Shown here piece after piece: positions 10,214 to 20,228 of a DNA stretch of 54,589 nt. Below the pieces are notes generated by a model that saw only the letters and a program-made list of their open reading frames with translations, was not told where the DNA came from and ran no database searches. The position numbers and the translations under genes were made by a program. Origin of the DNA: Falsirhodobacter deserti (GTDB lineage Bacteria; Pseudomonadota; Alphaproteobacteria; Rhodobacterales; Rhodobacteraceae); contig NZ_ML137218.1 in the NCBI RefSeq assembly GCF_004015795.1, positions 242,949 through 297,537 on the forward strand, in the 5' to 3' direction. Within the stretch, counting starts at the first letter, position 1; each line of letters begins with the position of its first letter.

Positions 10214-10274
10214 GATCCCACCATTTCGGCACGATCCAGACTGGCGTTATCGTCAGGGATTTTGAATGTCATCA

Positions 10275-10309
10275 GGTCATGACGTCCTCCTGTTGAAGAC
10301 GACATGACC
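10275..10309 (-). repeat. Inverted repeat downstream of fabI
   Basis: GGTCATG-A-CGTC and GACG-A-CATGACC form an interrupted inverted repeat with an 11-base loop, 16 bases past the fabI stop. It lacks a T-tract. It may be the 3' stem of the fabA-fabB-fabI transcript. Confidence 0.4.
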
Positions 10310-10324
10310 CGAAGCTGCGGGATT

Positions 10325-11122
10325 TCAATGCCCGTTCAGGAAGGCCGGTTGCGGCATGCCCAGAACGTGGTAACCGCCATCGACGCGCAGCACTTCACCC
10401 GACGTCATGCTGCCATAGTCGGAGGCGAGGTAGACGGCCGTGCCGCCGATGGTTTCCAGCGTCGCGTTGGCGCGCAGGGGCGCGTTTTGTTCGGTGTGAC
10501 GGAACGTGGCGCGTGCCCCCGCGATGGCGGAGCCTGCCAGCGTTTTCATCGGCCCGGGCGAGATCGCGTTCACACGGATCTTCTGCGGGCCCAGATCGTT
10601 CGCCAGATACCGCACTGCCGATTCCAGCGCCGCTTTCGCCACGCCCATCACGTTGTAGTAGGGGGTGACGGCGTTCGAACCCTGATAGGTCAGCGTCAGG
10701 ATCGTGCCGCCGTCGGGCATCAGCTCTGCCGCGCGCTTGGCCACGTCGATCAGGCTGTAGCAGGAGATGGTCAGCGAGTTGCGGAAATTCTCGCGCGAGG
10801 TGTTGATGAAGCGGCCCGCAAGTTCCGTCTTGTCGGAATAGGCAACGGCGTGGACGATGAAGTCGATCGTGCCCCATTCTTCTTTCAGCCTTGCGAAAGC
10901 TGCGTCCATGCTGGCATCGTTCGTCACATCCACGTCCAGCAGGATGGACGAACCGACCGACGCCGCGAGCGGCGTCAGCCGTTTGCCGAAGGCCTCACCC
11001 TGATAGGTGAAAGCCAGCTCGGCCCCTTCGGCCGCCATGGCCTTCGCGATTCCCCATGCGATGGAGCGGTCGTTCGCAACGCCCATGACGACACCGCGTT
11101 TCCCTGACAAAAGCTCGGCCAT
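10325..11122 (-). CDS. fabI: Enoyl-[acyl-carrier-protein] reductase (NADH)
   Basis: This enzyme carries out the last reduction of each fatty-acid elongation cycle. The 265-residue short-chain dehydrogenase has the FabI-type nucleotide motif GVANDRSIAWGIAKAMAAEGAEL and the catalytic Tyr-X6-Lys in YYNVMGVAKAAL, followed by NAISPGPMKTLAGSAI, all typical of FabI. It is the third gene of fabA-fabB-fabI with nine bases after fabB. FabI enzymes are the known triclosan target; the sequence does not show sensitivity. Confidence 0.95.
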   Translation of the reverse strand: MAELLSGKRGVVMGVANDRSIAWGIAKAMAAEGAELAFTYQGEAFGKRLTPLAASVGSSILLDVDVTNDASMDAAFARLKEEWGTIDFIVHAVAYSDKTELAGRFINTSRENFRNSLTISCYSLIDVAKRAAELMPDGGTILTLTYQGSNAVTPYYNVMGVAKAALESAVRYLANDLGPQKIRVNAISPGPMKTLAGSAIAGARATFRHTEQNAPLRANATLETIGGTAVYLASDYGSMTSGEVLRVDGGYHVLGMPQPAFLNGH

Positions 11123-11131
11123 TGGCTTTCC

Positions 11132-12358
11132 TTAACGATATTTGCTCATCACGAGCGTGGCGTTGGTGCCGCCGAAGCCGAAGCTGTTGGACAGGACCGA
11201 ATCGAGTGTGACGTTTTCACGCAGTGATGTCACGATCTCGCCTTCATGAAGTTCGGGGTCGGGCGTGGTGACATTGGCCGAAGCGGCAATGAAGTTGCCG
11301 TTCATCATCAGCAGCGAATAGATCGCTTCGTGTACGCCTGTCGCACCGAGCGAATGGCCCGTCAGCGATTTCGTCGATGCCACGGGCGGGGTGGATCCTT
11401 CGCCGAAGACACGGCGGATGGCCTTCATCTCGGTGATGTCACCCACGCCGGTGGAGGTGCCGTGGCTGTTGATATAGTCGATCTTGCGGCCTTCCGGCAG
11501 TGTTGCCACCGCAAGGCGCATGGACCGCTCGCCGCCTTCGCCCGAAGGTGCCACCATGTCATAACCGTCCGACGTCGCGCCATACCCCGTCACTTCGCCA
11601 TAGATCTTGGCGCCGCGGGCAAGGGCATGCTCCAGCTCCTCCAGCACGACGACGCCGCCGCCGCCTGCGATCACGAAGCCGTCGCGCGTCGCGTCATACG
11701 GACGCGAGGCGCTTTCGGGCGTGTCGTTGTATTTCGACGACATCGCACCCATCGCGTCGAACAGGCAGGACAGGGTCCAGTCCAGTTCCTCGCCGCCGCC
11801 GGCGAAAACCACGTCCTGCTTGTTCAGCTGAATCTGTTCCACACCGTTGCCGATGCAATGCGCGCTGGTGGAGCAAGCCGAGGTGATGGAGTAGTTCACG
11901 CCTCGGATCTTGAACGGCGTGGCCAGCGTGGCCGAGTTGGTGGACGACATGCAGCGCGTCACCATGAACGGGCCCATCCGCTTGGGGCTGCCCTTCTGGA
12001 TCACCGTCTGGTGGGCCGAGAAGAAGTTCGAGGTGGACGGCCCGCCCGAACCCATGACCAAGCCCGTGCGGTCGTTCGAAACCTCGTTCGGCTCCAGCCC
12101 CGAATCGGCGATCGCCTGTTCCATGGCGATGAAGTTATAGGCTGCGCCGGCACCCATGAAGCGCAGGTCGCGCTTGTCGATATGGTCTTCCAGCTTGATC
12201 TGCGGCATGCCGTGAACCTGGCTGCGGAAGCCGTGTTCGGCATATTCGGGTGAAAACACGATGCCCGAACGGCCCGCCCGCAACGAGGCTTCCACCTCGG
12301 CGGGGTTGTTGCCGATGGGCGATACGATGCCGATGCCGGTGATGACGACGCGACGCAT
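11132..12358 (-). CDS. fabB: 3-oxoacyl-ACP synthase I
   Basis: This condensing enzyme elongates acyl-ACP with malonyl-ACP and is needed for unsaturated fatty acids in organisms that use FabA. The 408 residues contain the Cys-His-His triad: [11 protein letters not shown] with the active Cys, [11 protein letters not shown], and TGHSLGATG. Length is normal. It lies 25 bases after fabA and just before fabI, in the unsaturated fatty-acid operon found in many alphaproteobacteria. Confidence 0.96.
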   Translation of the reverse strand: MRRVVITGIGIVSPIGNNPAEVEASLRAGRSGIVFSPEYAEHGFRSQVHGMPQIKLEDHIDKRDLRFMGAGAAYNFIAMEQAIADSGLEPNEVSNDRTGLVMGSGGPSTSNFFSAHQTVIQKGSPKRMGPFMVTRCMSSTNSATLATPFKIRGVNYSITSACSTSAHCIGNGVEQIQLNKQDVVFAGGGEELDWTLSCLFDAMGAMSSKYNDTPESASRPYDATRDGFVIAGGGGVVVLEELEHALARGAKIYGEVTGYGATSDGYDMVAPSGEGGERSMRLAVATLPEGRKIDYINSHGTSTGVGDITEMKAIRRVFGEGSTPPVASTKSLTGHSLGATGVHEAIYSLLMMNGNFIAASANVTTPDPELHEGEIVTSLRENVTLDSVLSNSFGFGGTNATLVMSKYR

Positions 12359-12383
12359 GGCTTTTATTCCTTCCGGTTTCCGG

Positions 12384-12893
12384 TCAGCTCTCCGAGAGAG
12401 CGACCTTCATGTCCTTGACCTGATAGATGACTTCGCCATCCGCCTCGACGCGGCCATCGGCCACGCCCATTGTCAGGCGGCGCGTCTGTACGGCTTTGGT
12501 GAAGTCGACTTGATACCGCAGCATCTTGCGGTCGGGCCGCACCATGCCCGTCAGCTTCACCTCGCCCACGCCCAGCGCGTAACCGCGCCCCTTCCAGCCG
12601 CGCCAGCCAAGGTTGAAGCCGGTAAGCTGCCACAATCCGTCAAGACCAAGGCAGCCCGGCATGATCGGATTGCCCGGGAAATGGCAGCTGAAGAACCACA
12701 GGTCGGGATGGATATCGAATTCGGCCACGACATGGCCTTTGCCATGTGCGCCCCCGTCTTCGGAAATCTCCGTGATGCGGTCCATCATCAGCATCGGCGG
12801 TTCGGGAAGCTGGGCGTTGCCGGGACCAAACAGTTCCCCGCGCGCGCAGGCCAGAAGTGCTTCCTTGTCGAAACTCGTCGGATAATCCGCCAT
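12384..12893 (-). CDS. fabA: 3-hydroxydecanoyl-ACP dehydratase/isomerase
   Basis: This bifunctional hotdog enzyme dehydrates 3-hydroxydecanoyl-ACP and isomerises the product, introducing the cis double bond in anaerobic-type unsaturated fatty-acid synthesis. The 169 residues have the active-site His in [11 protein letters not shown] and the Asp in [12 protein letters not shown] use the ATG at 12893, seven bases after GGGGAG, rather than a TTG one codon upstream. It heads the fabA-fabB-fabI operon and is divergent from irr. Confidence 0.96.
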   Translation of the reverse strand: MADYPTSFDKEALLACARGELFGPGNAQLPEPPMLMMDRITEISEDGGAHGKGHVVAEFDIHPDLWFFSCHFPGNPIMPGCLGLDGLWQLTGFNLGWRGWKGRGYALGVGEVKLTGMVRPDRKMLRYQVDFTKAVQTRRLTMGVADGRVEADGEVIYQVKDMKVALSES

Positions 12894-12967
12894 CAAGGCT
12901 CCCCATAGATATTCCGCCCCCCTTTATCACCGCCGCCGAACGGGTGGCAAGTGCGGGGGGATTCCGT

Positions 12968-12997
12968 TTGAATCCCTGCGGTCCGTCACGATATAGG
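12968..12997 (+). promoter_or_regulatory. Possible sigma-70 promoter of irr
   Basis: TTGAAT and TATAGG are separated by 18 bases, with the -10 about 22 bases before the irr ATG. The pattern is a reasonable but not decisive match. Confidence 0.35.
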
Positions 12998-13019
12998 AAG
13001 GCTGAAAGGTGACGCAACG

Positions 13020-13436
13020 ATGACCCAGACGGCAATTGAACGCGGAACGGAATGGCTGGCAGGGGGCGGATTGCGCCCGACGCGCCAGCGTGTGGCGCTG
13101 GCGGCGCTTCTTGTGGGGGACGGGCAGGATCGACATGTCACTGCCGAAAGCCTGTTCGCCGCATGCTCGGCCACGGGTGAAAAGGTAAGCCTTGCCACGG
13201 TTTACAATACGCTTCGTGCCTTCTGCGATGCAGGCATCATGCAGGAAGTGGTGGTTGACGGGTCGAAAAGCTATTTCGACACGCGCATCGATGATCACCC
13301 GCATTTCTTCTGGGAAGACACGGCCGAGGTGACGGACGCCCCGGCGGAGCAGTTCCGCATCGCACAGCTTCCCAAGCTGCCCAAAGGGGCAAAGCTCAGC
13401 CGGGTCGACGTGGTCATCCGCCTGAAGCGGGCCTGA
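13020..13436 (+). CDS. irr: Fur-superfamily regulator, Irr type
   Basis: The 138-residue protein has the Fur winged-helix (LRPTRQRVALAALL...VSLATVYNTLRAFCDAGIMQEV) and a dimerisation domain with the HPHFFWED metal/haem-site motif. It lacks the CXXC zinc pairs of classical Fur, and the segment VVVDGSKSYFDTRIDDHPHFF is typical of Irr. Irr proteins in alphaproteobacteria sense haem or iron status and repress or activate iron genes. It is divergent from fabA. Other Fur-family types such as Mur are less likely. Confidence 0.82.
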   Translation: MTQTAIERGTEWLAGGGLRPTRQRVALAALLVGDGQDRHVTAESLFAACSATGEKVSLATVYNTLRAFCDAGIMQEVVVDGSKSYFDTRIDDHPHFFWEDTAEVTDAPAEQFRIAQLPKLPKGAKLSRVDVVIRLKRA

Positions 13437-13491
13437 CGGAACCGGCCTTCCTGCCGCGCGTTTCCAGTCTGTGCTTGCTGCGGAGGGCGAC

Positions 13492-14301
13492 ATGCGGATT
13501 CGGTTCGGCTTTGATATCGCGGTGGCTTGCGCCCAGCCGACGCATTTTCTGGCCTGCATGTCTGTCCGCCCCGAGCGGCACAAGGATCTGCATGGCGAGG
13601 AGATCGTGGAGGTTTCGGGCGGCATCCCCGTGACGCCCTTTCTTGATGCCTTCGGCAATCGGTGCCTTCGGTTCACCGCGCCTGCGGGTGAAACCCGCAT
13701 CCGTGGCGAAGGGCTAATGCGGGATCACGGGTTTGCCGATCCGGTCCATGCCGATGCAGGCGAGGTGCCGATCGCCAATATCCCGTCAGGGCTTTTGCAG
13801 TTCCTGCTGCCCAGCCGATATTGCGAAAGTGACAGCCTTGCCGCTTTCGCATGGGAGAATTTCGGCCATCTTCCGCCCGGCTGGTCCCGGGTGCAGGCGA
13901 TCTGCGATTACGTGCACCAGCGTGTCCGCTTCGACTACTACAGCGCCAGTGCCACCCGAACCGCGCAGGGCGCGCTGCATGAAGGGCAGGGCGTGTGCCG
14001 GGATTTTGCCCACTCCGCGATTGCGCTGTGCCGCGCATTGTCGATCCCTGCCCGCTATGTGAACGGGTATCTGGGCGATATCGGGGTGCCGGCGGGCGGG
14101 CCGATGGATTTTTCGGCCTGGTTCGAGGTGTGGCTGGACGGAAACTGGTATCCCTTCGATGCCCGCCACAACATCCCGCGCATCGGTCGGATCAACATCG
14201 CCGTCGGGCGTGATGCGGCGGATGTCGCCATGCTGCACAGCTTCGGCCCCCATGATCTGCGCACCTTCACCGTCATCTGCCACGAGGAGCCGGAGGACTA
14301 G
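13492..14301 (+). CDS. Transglutaminase-like protease-fold protein
   Basis: This 269-residue cytosolic protein belongs to the transglutaminase-like superfamily. The catalytic Cys lies in GVCRDFAHSAIALCRALSIPARYVNGYLG, the His in FDARHNIPR, and the acidic third residue follows. The N-terminal half resembles the beta-domain that precedes the catalytic core in bacterial homologues (RFGFDIAVACAQPTHFLACM). Substrate is unknown; related genes are often linked to peptide cross-links or proteolysis. The ATG at 13492 has a GGAGGG site. It overlaps the convergent epmA gene by four bases. Confidence 0.85.
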   Translation: MRIRFGFDIAVACAQPTHFLACMSVRPERHKDLHGEEIVEVSGGIPVTPFLDAFGNRCLRFTAPAGETRIRGEGLMRDHGFADPVHADAGEVPIANIPSGLLQFLLPSRYCESDSLAAFAWENFGHLPPGWSRVQAICDYVHQRVRFDYYSASATRTAQGALHEGQGVCRDFAHSAIALCRALSIPARYVNGYLGDIGVPAGGPMDFSAWFEVWLDGNWYPFDARHNIPRIGRINIAVGRDAADVAMLHSFGPHDLRTFTVICHEEPED

Positions 14302-15317
14302 CCCACCGGCGTCCAAAGTACCGCATCAATCCCGGGCGCACCCGTGGCCAGCATCACAAGGCGGTCGAATCCCATCGCGATGCCGCTGGCGGGTGGCATG
14401 TGGTGCAAGGCGGCAAGAAAATCCTCGTCCAGCGGATAACGCTCGCCATAGATGCGGGCCTTTTCGTCCATCTCGGCCAGAAAGCGGCGGCGCTGCTCTG
14501 CGGGGTCCGTCAATTCGCCAAATCCGTTCGCAAGTTCCACCCCGCAGGCATAAAGTTCGAACCGTTCGGCAACGCGGGGATCCTCGGCAGGGCGCGCCAG
14601 TGCCGCCTCGGCCACGGGATAGCGGTCAAGGATCGTGGGGCGGCCATGGCCCAGATGCGGCTCGATCTTTTCCGACAGGATGCGTGAGAAGATGTCGGAC
14701 CACGTATCATCCGCGTCCACCCGCAATGGCGCCTGCGCGGCCAGGGCATCGCGATCAGTGCCTTCCGGGGTGACGGTGGCCAGAAGATCCACCCCCGCCC
14801 GCGCAAAGGCATCGGCCACGGACAACCGCTCCGGTTGCGCGAAGGGATCGCAGGCATGGTCCCGGAAGCGCAGCACCGTGCTTCCCGCCGCTTCGGCGGC
14901 CAGCCGCAGGAAGGCTGCGCAATCGTTCATCAGCACCGTGTAGTCCTGCCCCACGCGATACCATTCCAGCATGGTGAATTCCGGGCTGTGCAAGGCCCCC
15001 CGCTCGCGGTTGCGCCACACATGCGAGAAGGCGGCAATCCGCGTCTCTCCCGCCGCCAGCAGCTTCTTCATCGCAAACTCCGGCGAGGTGTGCAGATACA
15101 TCGGCCGCGGCCGGCCGTCATTGCCGATGGCCTGCGTTCCAAAGGCATGCAGATGCGTCTCGTTTCCCGGGCTGGCCTGAAGCGCGGCAGGATCGACCTC
15201 GATGAAGCCCTCATCCTCCAGCCATGCACCCAGCGCACGCCGGATGCGGTTGCGCGCCAGAAGGGCGGGACGGCGGTCGGCATGGCGGCGGGCGTTCCAC
15301 CAAGGGGTGTCGGTCAT
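14298..15317 (-). CDS. epmA: EF-P lysyl/beta-lysyltransferase (EpmA/GenX)
   Basis: This class II aminoacyl-tRNA-synthetase paralogue attaches beta-lysine to a conserved Lys of elongation factor P. The 339 residues include motif 2 (FSHVWRNRERGALHSPEFTMLEWYR) and motif 3 (GIAMGFDRLVML) of LysRS-type synthetases, and no tRNA-anticodon-binding domain, as expected for EpmA. I chose the ATG at 15317; an upstream in-frame start would add 16 unconserved residues. It is divergent from efp, its likely substrate. EpmB, which makes beta-lysine in E. coli, is not in the window. Confidence 0.92.
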   Translation of the reverse strand: MTDTPWWNARRHADRRPALLARNRIRRALGAWLEDEGFIEVDPAALQASPGNETHLHAFGTQAIGNDGRPRPMYLHTSPEFAMKKLLAAGETRIAAFSHVWRNRERGALHSPEFTMLEWYRVGQDYTVLMNDCAAFLRLAAEAAGSTVLRFRDHACDPFAQPERLSVADAFARAGVDLLATVTPEGTDRDALAAQAPLRVDADDTWSDIFSRILSEKIEPHLGHGRPTILDRYPVAEAALARPAEDPRVAERFELYACGVELANGFGELTDPAEQRRRFLAEMDEKARIYGERYPLDEDFLAALHHMPPASGIAMGFDRLVMLATGAPGIDAVLWTPVG

Positions 15318-15401
15318 GGCTATGGGCTTCCGATTTGCGGCGATATGCGCTAGATCAGGCGGCAAATCCCGTCAAGCGGGCCGCATCACAAGGACATTTT
15401 C

Positions 15402-15968
15402 GTGAAAGTCATCGCATCCTCCCTTCGCAAGGGCAATGTCGTCGAGATGGAAGGCCGTCTCTATGTCGTTCTGAAGGCCGAAAACTTCCACCCCGGCAAG
15501 GGCACGCCCACGACCTCCGTCGACATGCGCCGCATCTCGGACGGGGTGAAGGTGGCTGAACGCTGGCGCACGACCGAGATGGTGGAAAAAGCCCTCGTGG
15601 ACGAGCGGGAATACGATTTCCTTTACGAGGACGGCGAAGGCTTCCACTTCATGGAGCCGAACACCTATGAACAACTGGCCGTCTCGCAGGAGGTGGTCGG
15701 CGAGGACAAGGTGTTCCTGACCGAAGGCATCAAGGCCTACCTGCAGACGCATGATGGCGTGGCCATCGCCATCTCGCTGCCGCAGAAGGTCACGGTGGAG
15801 ATTTCGGAAACCGAGCCTGTGGTGAAGGGGCAGACGGCTTCCTCGTCCTATAAGCCGGCGATGTGCACGAACGGCCTTCGCATCATGGTGCCGCCGCATA
15901 TCGGTGCAGGAACCCGCGTCGTGATCAATACCGAAGACAAAACCTATGTGGAGCGTGCGAAGGACTGA
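15402..15968 (+). CDS. efp: Translation elongation factor P
   Basis: EF-P rescues ribosomes stalled on polyproline. The 188 residues have the three-domain length and the NFHPGKGTP loop where Lys33 is the modification site. The C-terminal domain signature ([31 protein letters not shown]) is present. The start codon is GTG at 15402. It is divergent from epmA with only 84 bases between starts, supporting modification by EpmA. A rho-independent terminator follows. Confidence 0.96.
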   Translation: MKVIASSLRKGNVVEMEGRLYVVLKAENFHPGKGTPTTSVDMRRISDGVKVAERWRTTEMVEKALVDEREYDFLYEDGEGFHFMEPNTYEQLAVSQEVVGEDKVFLTEGIKAYLQTHDGVAIAISLPQKVTVEISETEPVVKGQTASSSYKPAMCTNGLRIMVPPHIGAGTRVVINTEDKTYVERAKD

Positions 15969-15993
15969 TCCTTCCCCTTTATCTCTTTTCTTG

Positions 15994-16024
15994 CACCCCC
16001 GTCCGGTCCGGTCGGGGGTGTTTT
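15994..16024 (+). terminator. Rho-independent terminator after efp
   Basis: CACCCCCG and CGGGGGTG form an 8-bp stem around an 11-base loop, followed by TTTT. Confidence 0.85.
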
Positions 16025-16061
16025 CATATCCGGCCTTCGATGCGTCCCTTACGCACGAACC

Positions 16062-16090
16062 TTGACTTGTTGAGAATCGTTCGCACATTT
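16062..16090 (+). promoter_or_regulatory. sitABCD promoter with overlapping Fur/Mur-like palindrome
   Basis: TTGACT (16062-16067) with a 17-base spacer leads to ACATTT, a modest -10. Between them lies TGAGAATCGTTCGCA (16071-16085), an imperfect palindrome of form TGnGAAnnnTTCnCA. A site overlapping the spacer is where a repressor of the Fur superfamily, such as Mur, would bind. Assignment to Mur is inference. Confidence 0.5.
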
Positions 16091-16118
16091 CATCCTGTCG
16101 AACTGACAGGAGAGACTG

Positions 16119-16997
16119 ATGCGTTTGATGCTTGCCCTCGGGTTCTCGATGATGGCGGTCGCTGCGCAGGCGCAGGAATTCAAGGTCGCCACCACTTTCA
16201 CCGTGATCGCCGACATGGCGCGCAACGTGGCGGGGGACGCGGCCGAAGTCGTCTCCATCACCCGGCCGGGCGCCGAGATCCACGGCTATGAGCCGACGCC
16301 GCGCGATATCGTGGCCGCGCAGGATGCCGATCTGATCCTGTGGAACGGGCTGAACCTTGAACGCTGGTTCGAACAGTTCCTGTCCAATCTGGGCAACGTG
16401 CCTTCGGTAACCGTCAGCCAGGGGGTGACGCCGGTTTCCATCACCGGCGGCGATTATGACGGGATGCCCAATCCCCATGCGTGGATGAGCTTGTCCAACG
16501 CGATGATCTATGTCGACAACATCCGCAATGCGTTTCAGGAGCACGATCCCGAACATGCCGAGGTGTATGAGGCGAATGCCGCTGCCTATAAGCAGCAATT
16601 GCAGGACGCCATCGGCCCGATCCGTGCGTCGCTTCAGGCGATTCCGGAAAACCGCCGCTGGCTGGTCACCTGCGAAGGGGCCTTTGGCTATCTTGCCCGC
16701 GATTACGGCCTGAACGAGCTTTACCTTTGGCCGATCAATTCCGAACAGACGGGCACGCCCCGCCAGATCCGGCAGGTGATCGACGCGGTGCGCGAACATC
16801 ATGTGCCGGCGGTGTTCTGCGAAAGCACCGTCAGCCAGAACCCCGCCAAGGAGGTAGCGCGCAACACCGACGCCGAATATGCGGGGATGCTTTACGTGGA
16901 CTCGCTGTCGGACGGCGATGGGCCGGTGCCGACATATCTGGACCTGCTGCGCGTCACCTCCGAAACCATTGCCAAGGGGCTGACCGCGGATGAGTGA
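16119..16997 (+). CDS. sitA: Manganese/iron ABC transporter, substrate-binding protein
   Basis: This cluster-A1 periplasmic metal-binding protein has a signal peptide ending AQA (residue 18). The expected ligands are His in [11 protein letters not shown], His in [10 protein letters not shown], Glu in FCESTVS and Asp in YVDSLSD. The pattern His-His-Glu-Asp and the absence of a His-rich loop favour Mn(II)/Fe(II) (SitA/MntC) over zinc (ZnuA). It is the first gene of a four-gene operon with overlapping ends and carries a strong AGGAGAG site. Confidence 0.88.
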   Translation: MRLMLALGFSMMAVAAQAQEFKVATTFTVIADMARNVAGDAAEVVSITRPGAEIHGYEPTPRDIVAAQDADLILWNGLNLERWFEQFLSNLGNVPSVTVSQGVTPVSITGGDYDGMPNPHAWMSLSNAMIYVDNIRNAFQEHDPEHAEVYEANAAAYKQQLQDAIGPIRASLQAIPENRRWLVTCEGAFGYLARDYGLNELYLWPINSEQTGTPRQIRQVIDAVREHHVPAVFCESTVSQNPAKEVARNTDAEYAGMLYVDSLSDGDGPVPTYLDLLRVTSETIAKGLTADE

Positions 16998-17841
16998 GTT
17001 GGACGGCATCACCGCCGACGGCGTTACCGTAACCTATCGCAACGGGCACACGGCCCTGCACGATGCCAGCTTCGCCATCCCGCGTGGCACGGTCACGGCC
17101 CTAGTGGGGGTGAACGGGGCAGGCAAATCCACGCTGTTCAAGGCGATCATGGGCTTCGTGCCTGCCTCTGCCGGCAGCATCCGCCTTCTGGGCATGACGG
17201 TGCGCGAAGCGTTGAAGAAGAACATCGTCGCCTATGTTCCCCAGTCCGAGGAGGTGGATTGGGCGTTCCCCGTTCTGGTGCAGGATGTGGTGATGATGGG
17301 TCGCTATGGCCATATGGGCTTTCTACGTCGAGCCTCGGCTGCCGATCATGCGGCGGTGGACGCCGCGCTGGCCCGCGTGAACATGCAGGACTTCCGCCAC
17401 CGCCAGATCGGAGAGCTTTCGGGCGGGCAGAAGAAGCGCGTCTTTCTGGCTCGCGCGCTGGCACAGGACGGGCAGGTGATCCTGCTGGATGAACCCTTCA
17501 CCGGCGTCGACGTGAAGACCGAGGACCAGATCATCGTTCTTCTGCGCGAGTTGCGGAGCGAGGGACGGGTGATGCTGGTTTCCACCCACAACCTTGGTTC
17601 CGTGCCGGAGTTTTGCGACCGGGTGGTGCTGGTCAATCGCACGGTGCTTGCGCATGGGCCAACCGAAACGACGTTCACCCGCGAAAATCTGGAACAGGCT
17701 TTCGGCGGCGTGCTGCGTCACTTCACCCTGCAAGGCACCGCGCTGCACGATGATGACGACCCGCGGGAGCTGACCGTCATTTCCGATGATGAACGCCCCA
17801 TCGTCCATTACGGCGACCGGATGCGGAAGGGCGGCGAATGA
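16990..17841 (+). CDS. sitB: Manganese/iron ABC transporter, ATPase
   Basis: This 283-residue ABC ATPase has Walker [15 protein letters not shown]-loop in [10 protein letters not shown], signature [15 protein letters not shown], Walker [13 protein letters not shown] and the H-loop STHNLG. It should drive import through the SitC/SitD channel. It overlaps sitA by eight bases and sitC by four, so it is translated from the same message. The C-terminal 40 residues are acidic and extend beyond the core fold. Confidence 0.92.
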   Translation: MSELDGITADGVTVTYRNGHTALHDASFAIPRGTVTALVGVNGAGKSTLFKAIMGFVPASAGSIRLLGMTVREALKKNIVAYVPQSEEVDWAFPVLVQDVVMMGRYGHMGFLRRASAADHAAVDAALARVNMQDFRHRQIGELSGGQKKRVFLARALAQDGQVILLDEPFTGVDVKTEDQIIVLLRELRSEGRVMLVSTHNLGSVPEFCDRVVLVNRTVLAHGPTETTFTRENLEQAFGGVLRHFTLQGTALHDDDDPRELTVISDDERPIVHYGDRMRKGGE

Positions 17842-18686
17842 GCGTGCTGTGGGAGCCCTTCACCTATCAATACATGATGAACGCGATGTGGGTCTCGGCG
17901 CTGGTGGGGGCCGTCTGCGCATTCCTGTCGGCTTATCTGATGCTGAAGGGCTGGTCGCTGATCGGCGACGCGCTGAGCCATTCGGTCGTGCCGGGTGTGG
18001 CAGGGGCCTACATGCTGGGGCTGCCCTTCGCGCTGGGCGCGTTTCTTGCGGGCGGGCTGGCGGCGGGGGCGATGCTGTTCCTCTCGGACCGGTCCGGTCT
18101 GAAGGTGGATGTGATCATCGGCATCATCTTCACGGCCTTCTTCGGGCTGGGGCTGTTCATGATTTCCCTCAACCCCGTGGCGATAAGCGTCACGGCCATC
18201 ACCATGGGAAACATCCTGCTGATCACGCCGGGGGACACGCTTCAGCTTGCCATCATCGGGGTCGTCTGTCTTGGCGTAATGGCGCTGAAGTGGAAGGACC
18301 TGATGGTAACCTTCTTTGATGAAAACCACGCCCGCTCCATCGGGCTGCGGCCCGAGCGGTTGAAGGCCATGTTCTTTGTGCTGCTGTCCGCAGCCATCGT
18401 GGCCGCGATGCAAACGGTGGGGGCGTTTCTGGTGATCGCGATGGTCGTGACGCCGGGGGCAACGGCCTATCTGCTGTGCGACCGTTTTCCGCGCCTGATC
18501 GTCACCTCCATCGCGATCGGCACGATGACCGGGTTCTTCGGGGCCTATATCAGCTATTTCCTTGATGGGGCGACCGGGGCCGTGATCGTGGTGCTGCAAA
18601 CGCTGATCTTCCTTGTCGCCTTCCTGTTCGCGCCGCGCCACGGGATGCTGGCCGCATGGGCCCGTGGCCGGGAGGCGGCCGAATGA
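17838..18686 (+). CDS. sitC: Manganese/iron ABC transporter, permease 1
   Basis: This is an ABC-3 family membrane protein of 282 residues with about eight hydrophobic helices, from [23 protein letters not shown] to the C-terminal [14 protein letters not shown]. The [13 protein letters not shown] segment is the ABC-3 signature near the cytoplasmic coupling region. It overlaps sitB and sitD by ATGA junctions. Confidence 0.9.
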   Translation: MSVLWEPFTYQYMMNAMWVSALVGAVCAFLSAYLMLKGWSLIGDALSHSVVPGVAGAYMLGLPFALGAFLAGGLAAGAMLFLSDRSGLKVDVIIGIIFTAFFGLGLFMISLNPVAISVTAITMGNILLITPGDTLQLAIIGVVCLGVMALKWKDLMVTFFDENHARSIGLRPERLKAMFFVLLSAAIVAAMQTVGAFLVIAMVVTPGATAYLLCDRFPRLIVTSIAIGTMTGFFGAYISYFLDGATGAVIVVLQTLIFLVAFLFAPRHGMLAAWARGREAAE

Positions 18687-19504
18687 ACGTCCTGACGCCG
18701 TTCCAGTTCGTCTTCATGCAGCACGCCTTCCTGATCTGCCTGATCGTGGCGGTGCCGGTGGCGCTGCTGTCCTGTTTCCTGGTTCTGAAGGGTTGGGCCC
18801 TGATGGGGGATGCGGTCAGCCATGCCGTGCTGCCCGGCATCGTCCTGTCATGGCTGGCCGGCATCCCGCTGGTGATCGGGGCGTTCGCGGCGGGCATGTT
18901 CACCGCCGTGGCCACCGGCTTTCTGGCCGAAAACAGCCGTGTGAAGCGCGACACGATCATGGGCACGGTTTATTCCGGCATGTTCGCGGTCGGGGTGATC
19001 CTTTACACGACCTTCCCGTCGGACCAGCACCTTGACCACATCCTTTACGGCAACATGCTGGGGGTCGATACCGGGGATCTGTGGTTGGCCGGTGCGATCA
19101 GCCTTGGCGTTACCGCGATCCTTCTACTGAAATGGCGCGACTTTCTGTTGCACGCCTTCGATCCGGCACAGGCGCAGGCCAGCGGGCTGCCGGTCCGCAC
19201 GCTGCATTACGGCCTGCTGGCCATCCTGTCGCTGACCATCGTGGCCACGCTGTCATCGGTCGGGATGATCCTTGCAGTGGCCCTTCTGATCACGCCGGGT
19301 GCCACGGCGTTCCTGCTGGTGCGCAGCTTCGGGCGGATGATGGCAGTGGCCGTGGCGGTGTGCACCGGGTCAATGCTTGTGGGCACCTATGCCAGCTTCT
19401 GGATCGACAGCGCACCGGCCCCGACGATCGTGCTGATCCTGACCGGGGTGTTCGTGCTGGCCTTCATCCGGCGCATCCGGCAGACAAAGGCCGCCACGGC
19501 CTAA
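18683..19504 (+). CDS. sitD: Manganese/iron ABC transporter, permease 2
   Basis: This second ABC-3 permease (273 residues) parallels SitC: the [16 protein letters not shown] motif and eight or so hydrophobic segments. Two different permeases in one operon is the Sit arrangement; Znu systems usually have one. The ATG at 18683 overlaps the sitC stop. Its end overlaps the convergent queH gene by four bases. Confidence 0.9.
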   Translation: MNVLTPFQFVFMQHAFLICLIVAVPVALLSCFLVLKGWALMGDAVSHAVLPGIVLSWLAGIPLVIGAFAAGMFTAVATGFLAENSRVKRDTIMGTVYSGMFAVGVILYTTFPSDQHLDHILYGNMLGVDTGDLWLAGAISLGVTAILLLKWRDFLLHAFDPAQAQASGLPVRTLHYGLLAILSLTIVATLSSVGMILAVALLITPGATAFLLVRSFGRMMAVAVAVCTGSMLVGTYASFWIDSAPAPTIVLILTGVFVLAFIRRIRQTKAATA

Positions 19505-20163
19505 CCTTCGTCGGTCGGCTCCTGCCCATAGAACATCGTGCCGATCTTGATCTTCTCGCGCCCGCGGCTGACGCGGAAATCGTTGGTGTCGCGCAGCGAG
19601 TAGATGCAGCCGCAATATTCCTGCATGTAGAACTCCTCGCGCTTGGAGATCTCGATCATGCGGGAAGCGCCGCCGCCCTTGCGCCAGTTGAAGTCCCAGT
19701 ACTGCACGCCGTCATAAGGTGCCGCCGCACGGTGGCCGCAATCGTTGATCTGCGTCATGTTCTTCCAGCGCGAGATGCCAAGGCTGGAGGTGATGACCGG
19801 AAAACCGTTTTCGTGGGCGTAAAGGGCCGTCCGTTCGAACCGCATGTCGAAGCACATGGTGCAGCGGATGCCGCGCTCGGGCTCCCACTCCATCCCCTTC
19901 GCGCGGGAGAACCAGTTGTCGGCGTCGTAATCGGCGTCGATGAAGGGGATGTCGTGCTTTTCCGCAAAGCGGATGTTTTCGTCCTTCCGCAGAAGGTATT
20001 CCTTCTTCGGGTGGATGTTCGGGTTATAGAAGAAGATGGTGTAATCGATGCCGGAGGCGGTCATCGCTTCCATCACTTCGCCCGAACAGGGGGCGCAGCA
20101 GGAATGCAGAAGAACCTTCTTCTCGCCATCGGGCGGGGTCAGTTGCGGGCGTTCCACGGTCAT
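19501..20163 (-). CDS. queH: Epoxyqueuosine reductase QueH
   Basis: QueH reduces epoxyqueuosine in tRNA to queuosine, the last step of queuosine synthesis, replacing QueG. The 220 residues contain the [12 protein letters not shown] and [13 protein letters not shown] cysteine motifs that bind iron and an iron-sulfur cluster, the [14 protein letters not shown] segment, and the C-terminal CGCIYSLRD motif with its redox cysteines. I use the ATG at 20163; a GTG eight codons upstream is also in frame. Confidence 0.92.
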   Translation of the reverse strand: MTVERPQLTPPDGEKKVLLHSCCAPCSGEVMEAMTASGIDYTIFFYNPNIHPKKEYLLRKDENIRFAEKHDIPFIDADYDADNWFSRAKGMEWEPERGIRCTMCFDMRFERTALYAHENGFPVITSSLGISRWKNMTQINDCGHRAAAPYDGVQYWDFNWRKGGGASRMIEISKREEFYMQEYCGCIYSLRDTNDFRVSRGREKIKIGTMFYGQEPTDEG

Positions 20164-20194
20164 GATGCCATCCTGTTCCGGTCGCACGATAACG

Positions 20195-20219
20195 AAAAGG
20201 CCCGCGACGGGCGCGGGCC
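20195..20219 (-). terminator. Rho-independent terminator after tRNA-Met
   Basis: Read on the minus strand, GGCCCGCG and CGCGGGCC pair around CCCGT, followed by TTTTCGTT. It ends the tRNA-Met transcript just before queH on the same strand. Confidence 0.75.
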
Positions 20220-20228
20220 ATTTCGTGA

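Noticed and set aside
16056..16081. CGAAC-N17-CGTT before sitA as an EcfG promoter
   Set aside because: The first base of the -35 is off consensus and the site overlaps a better sigma-70/repressor arrangement; kept only as a remark.
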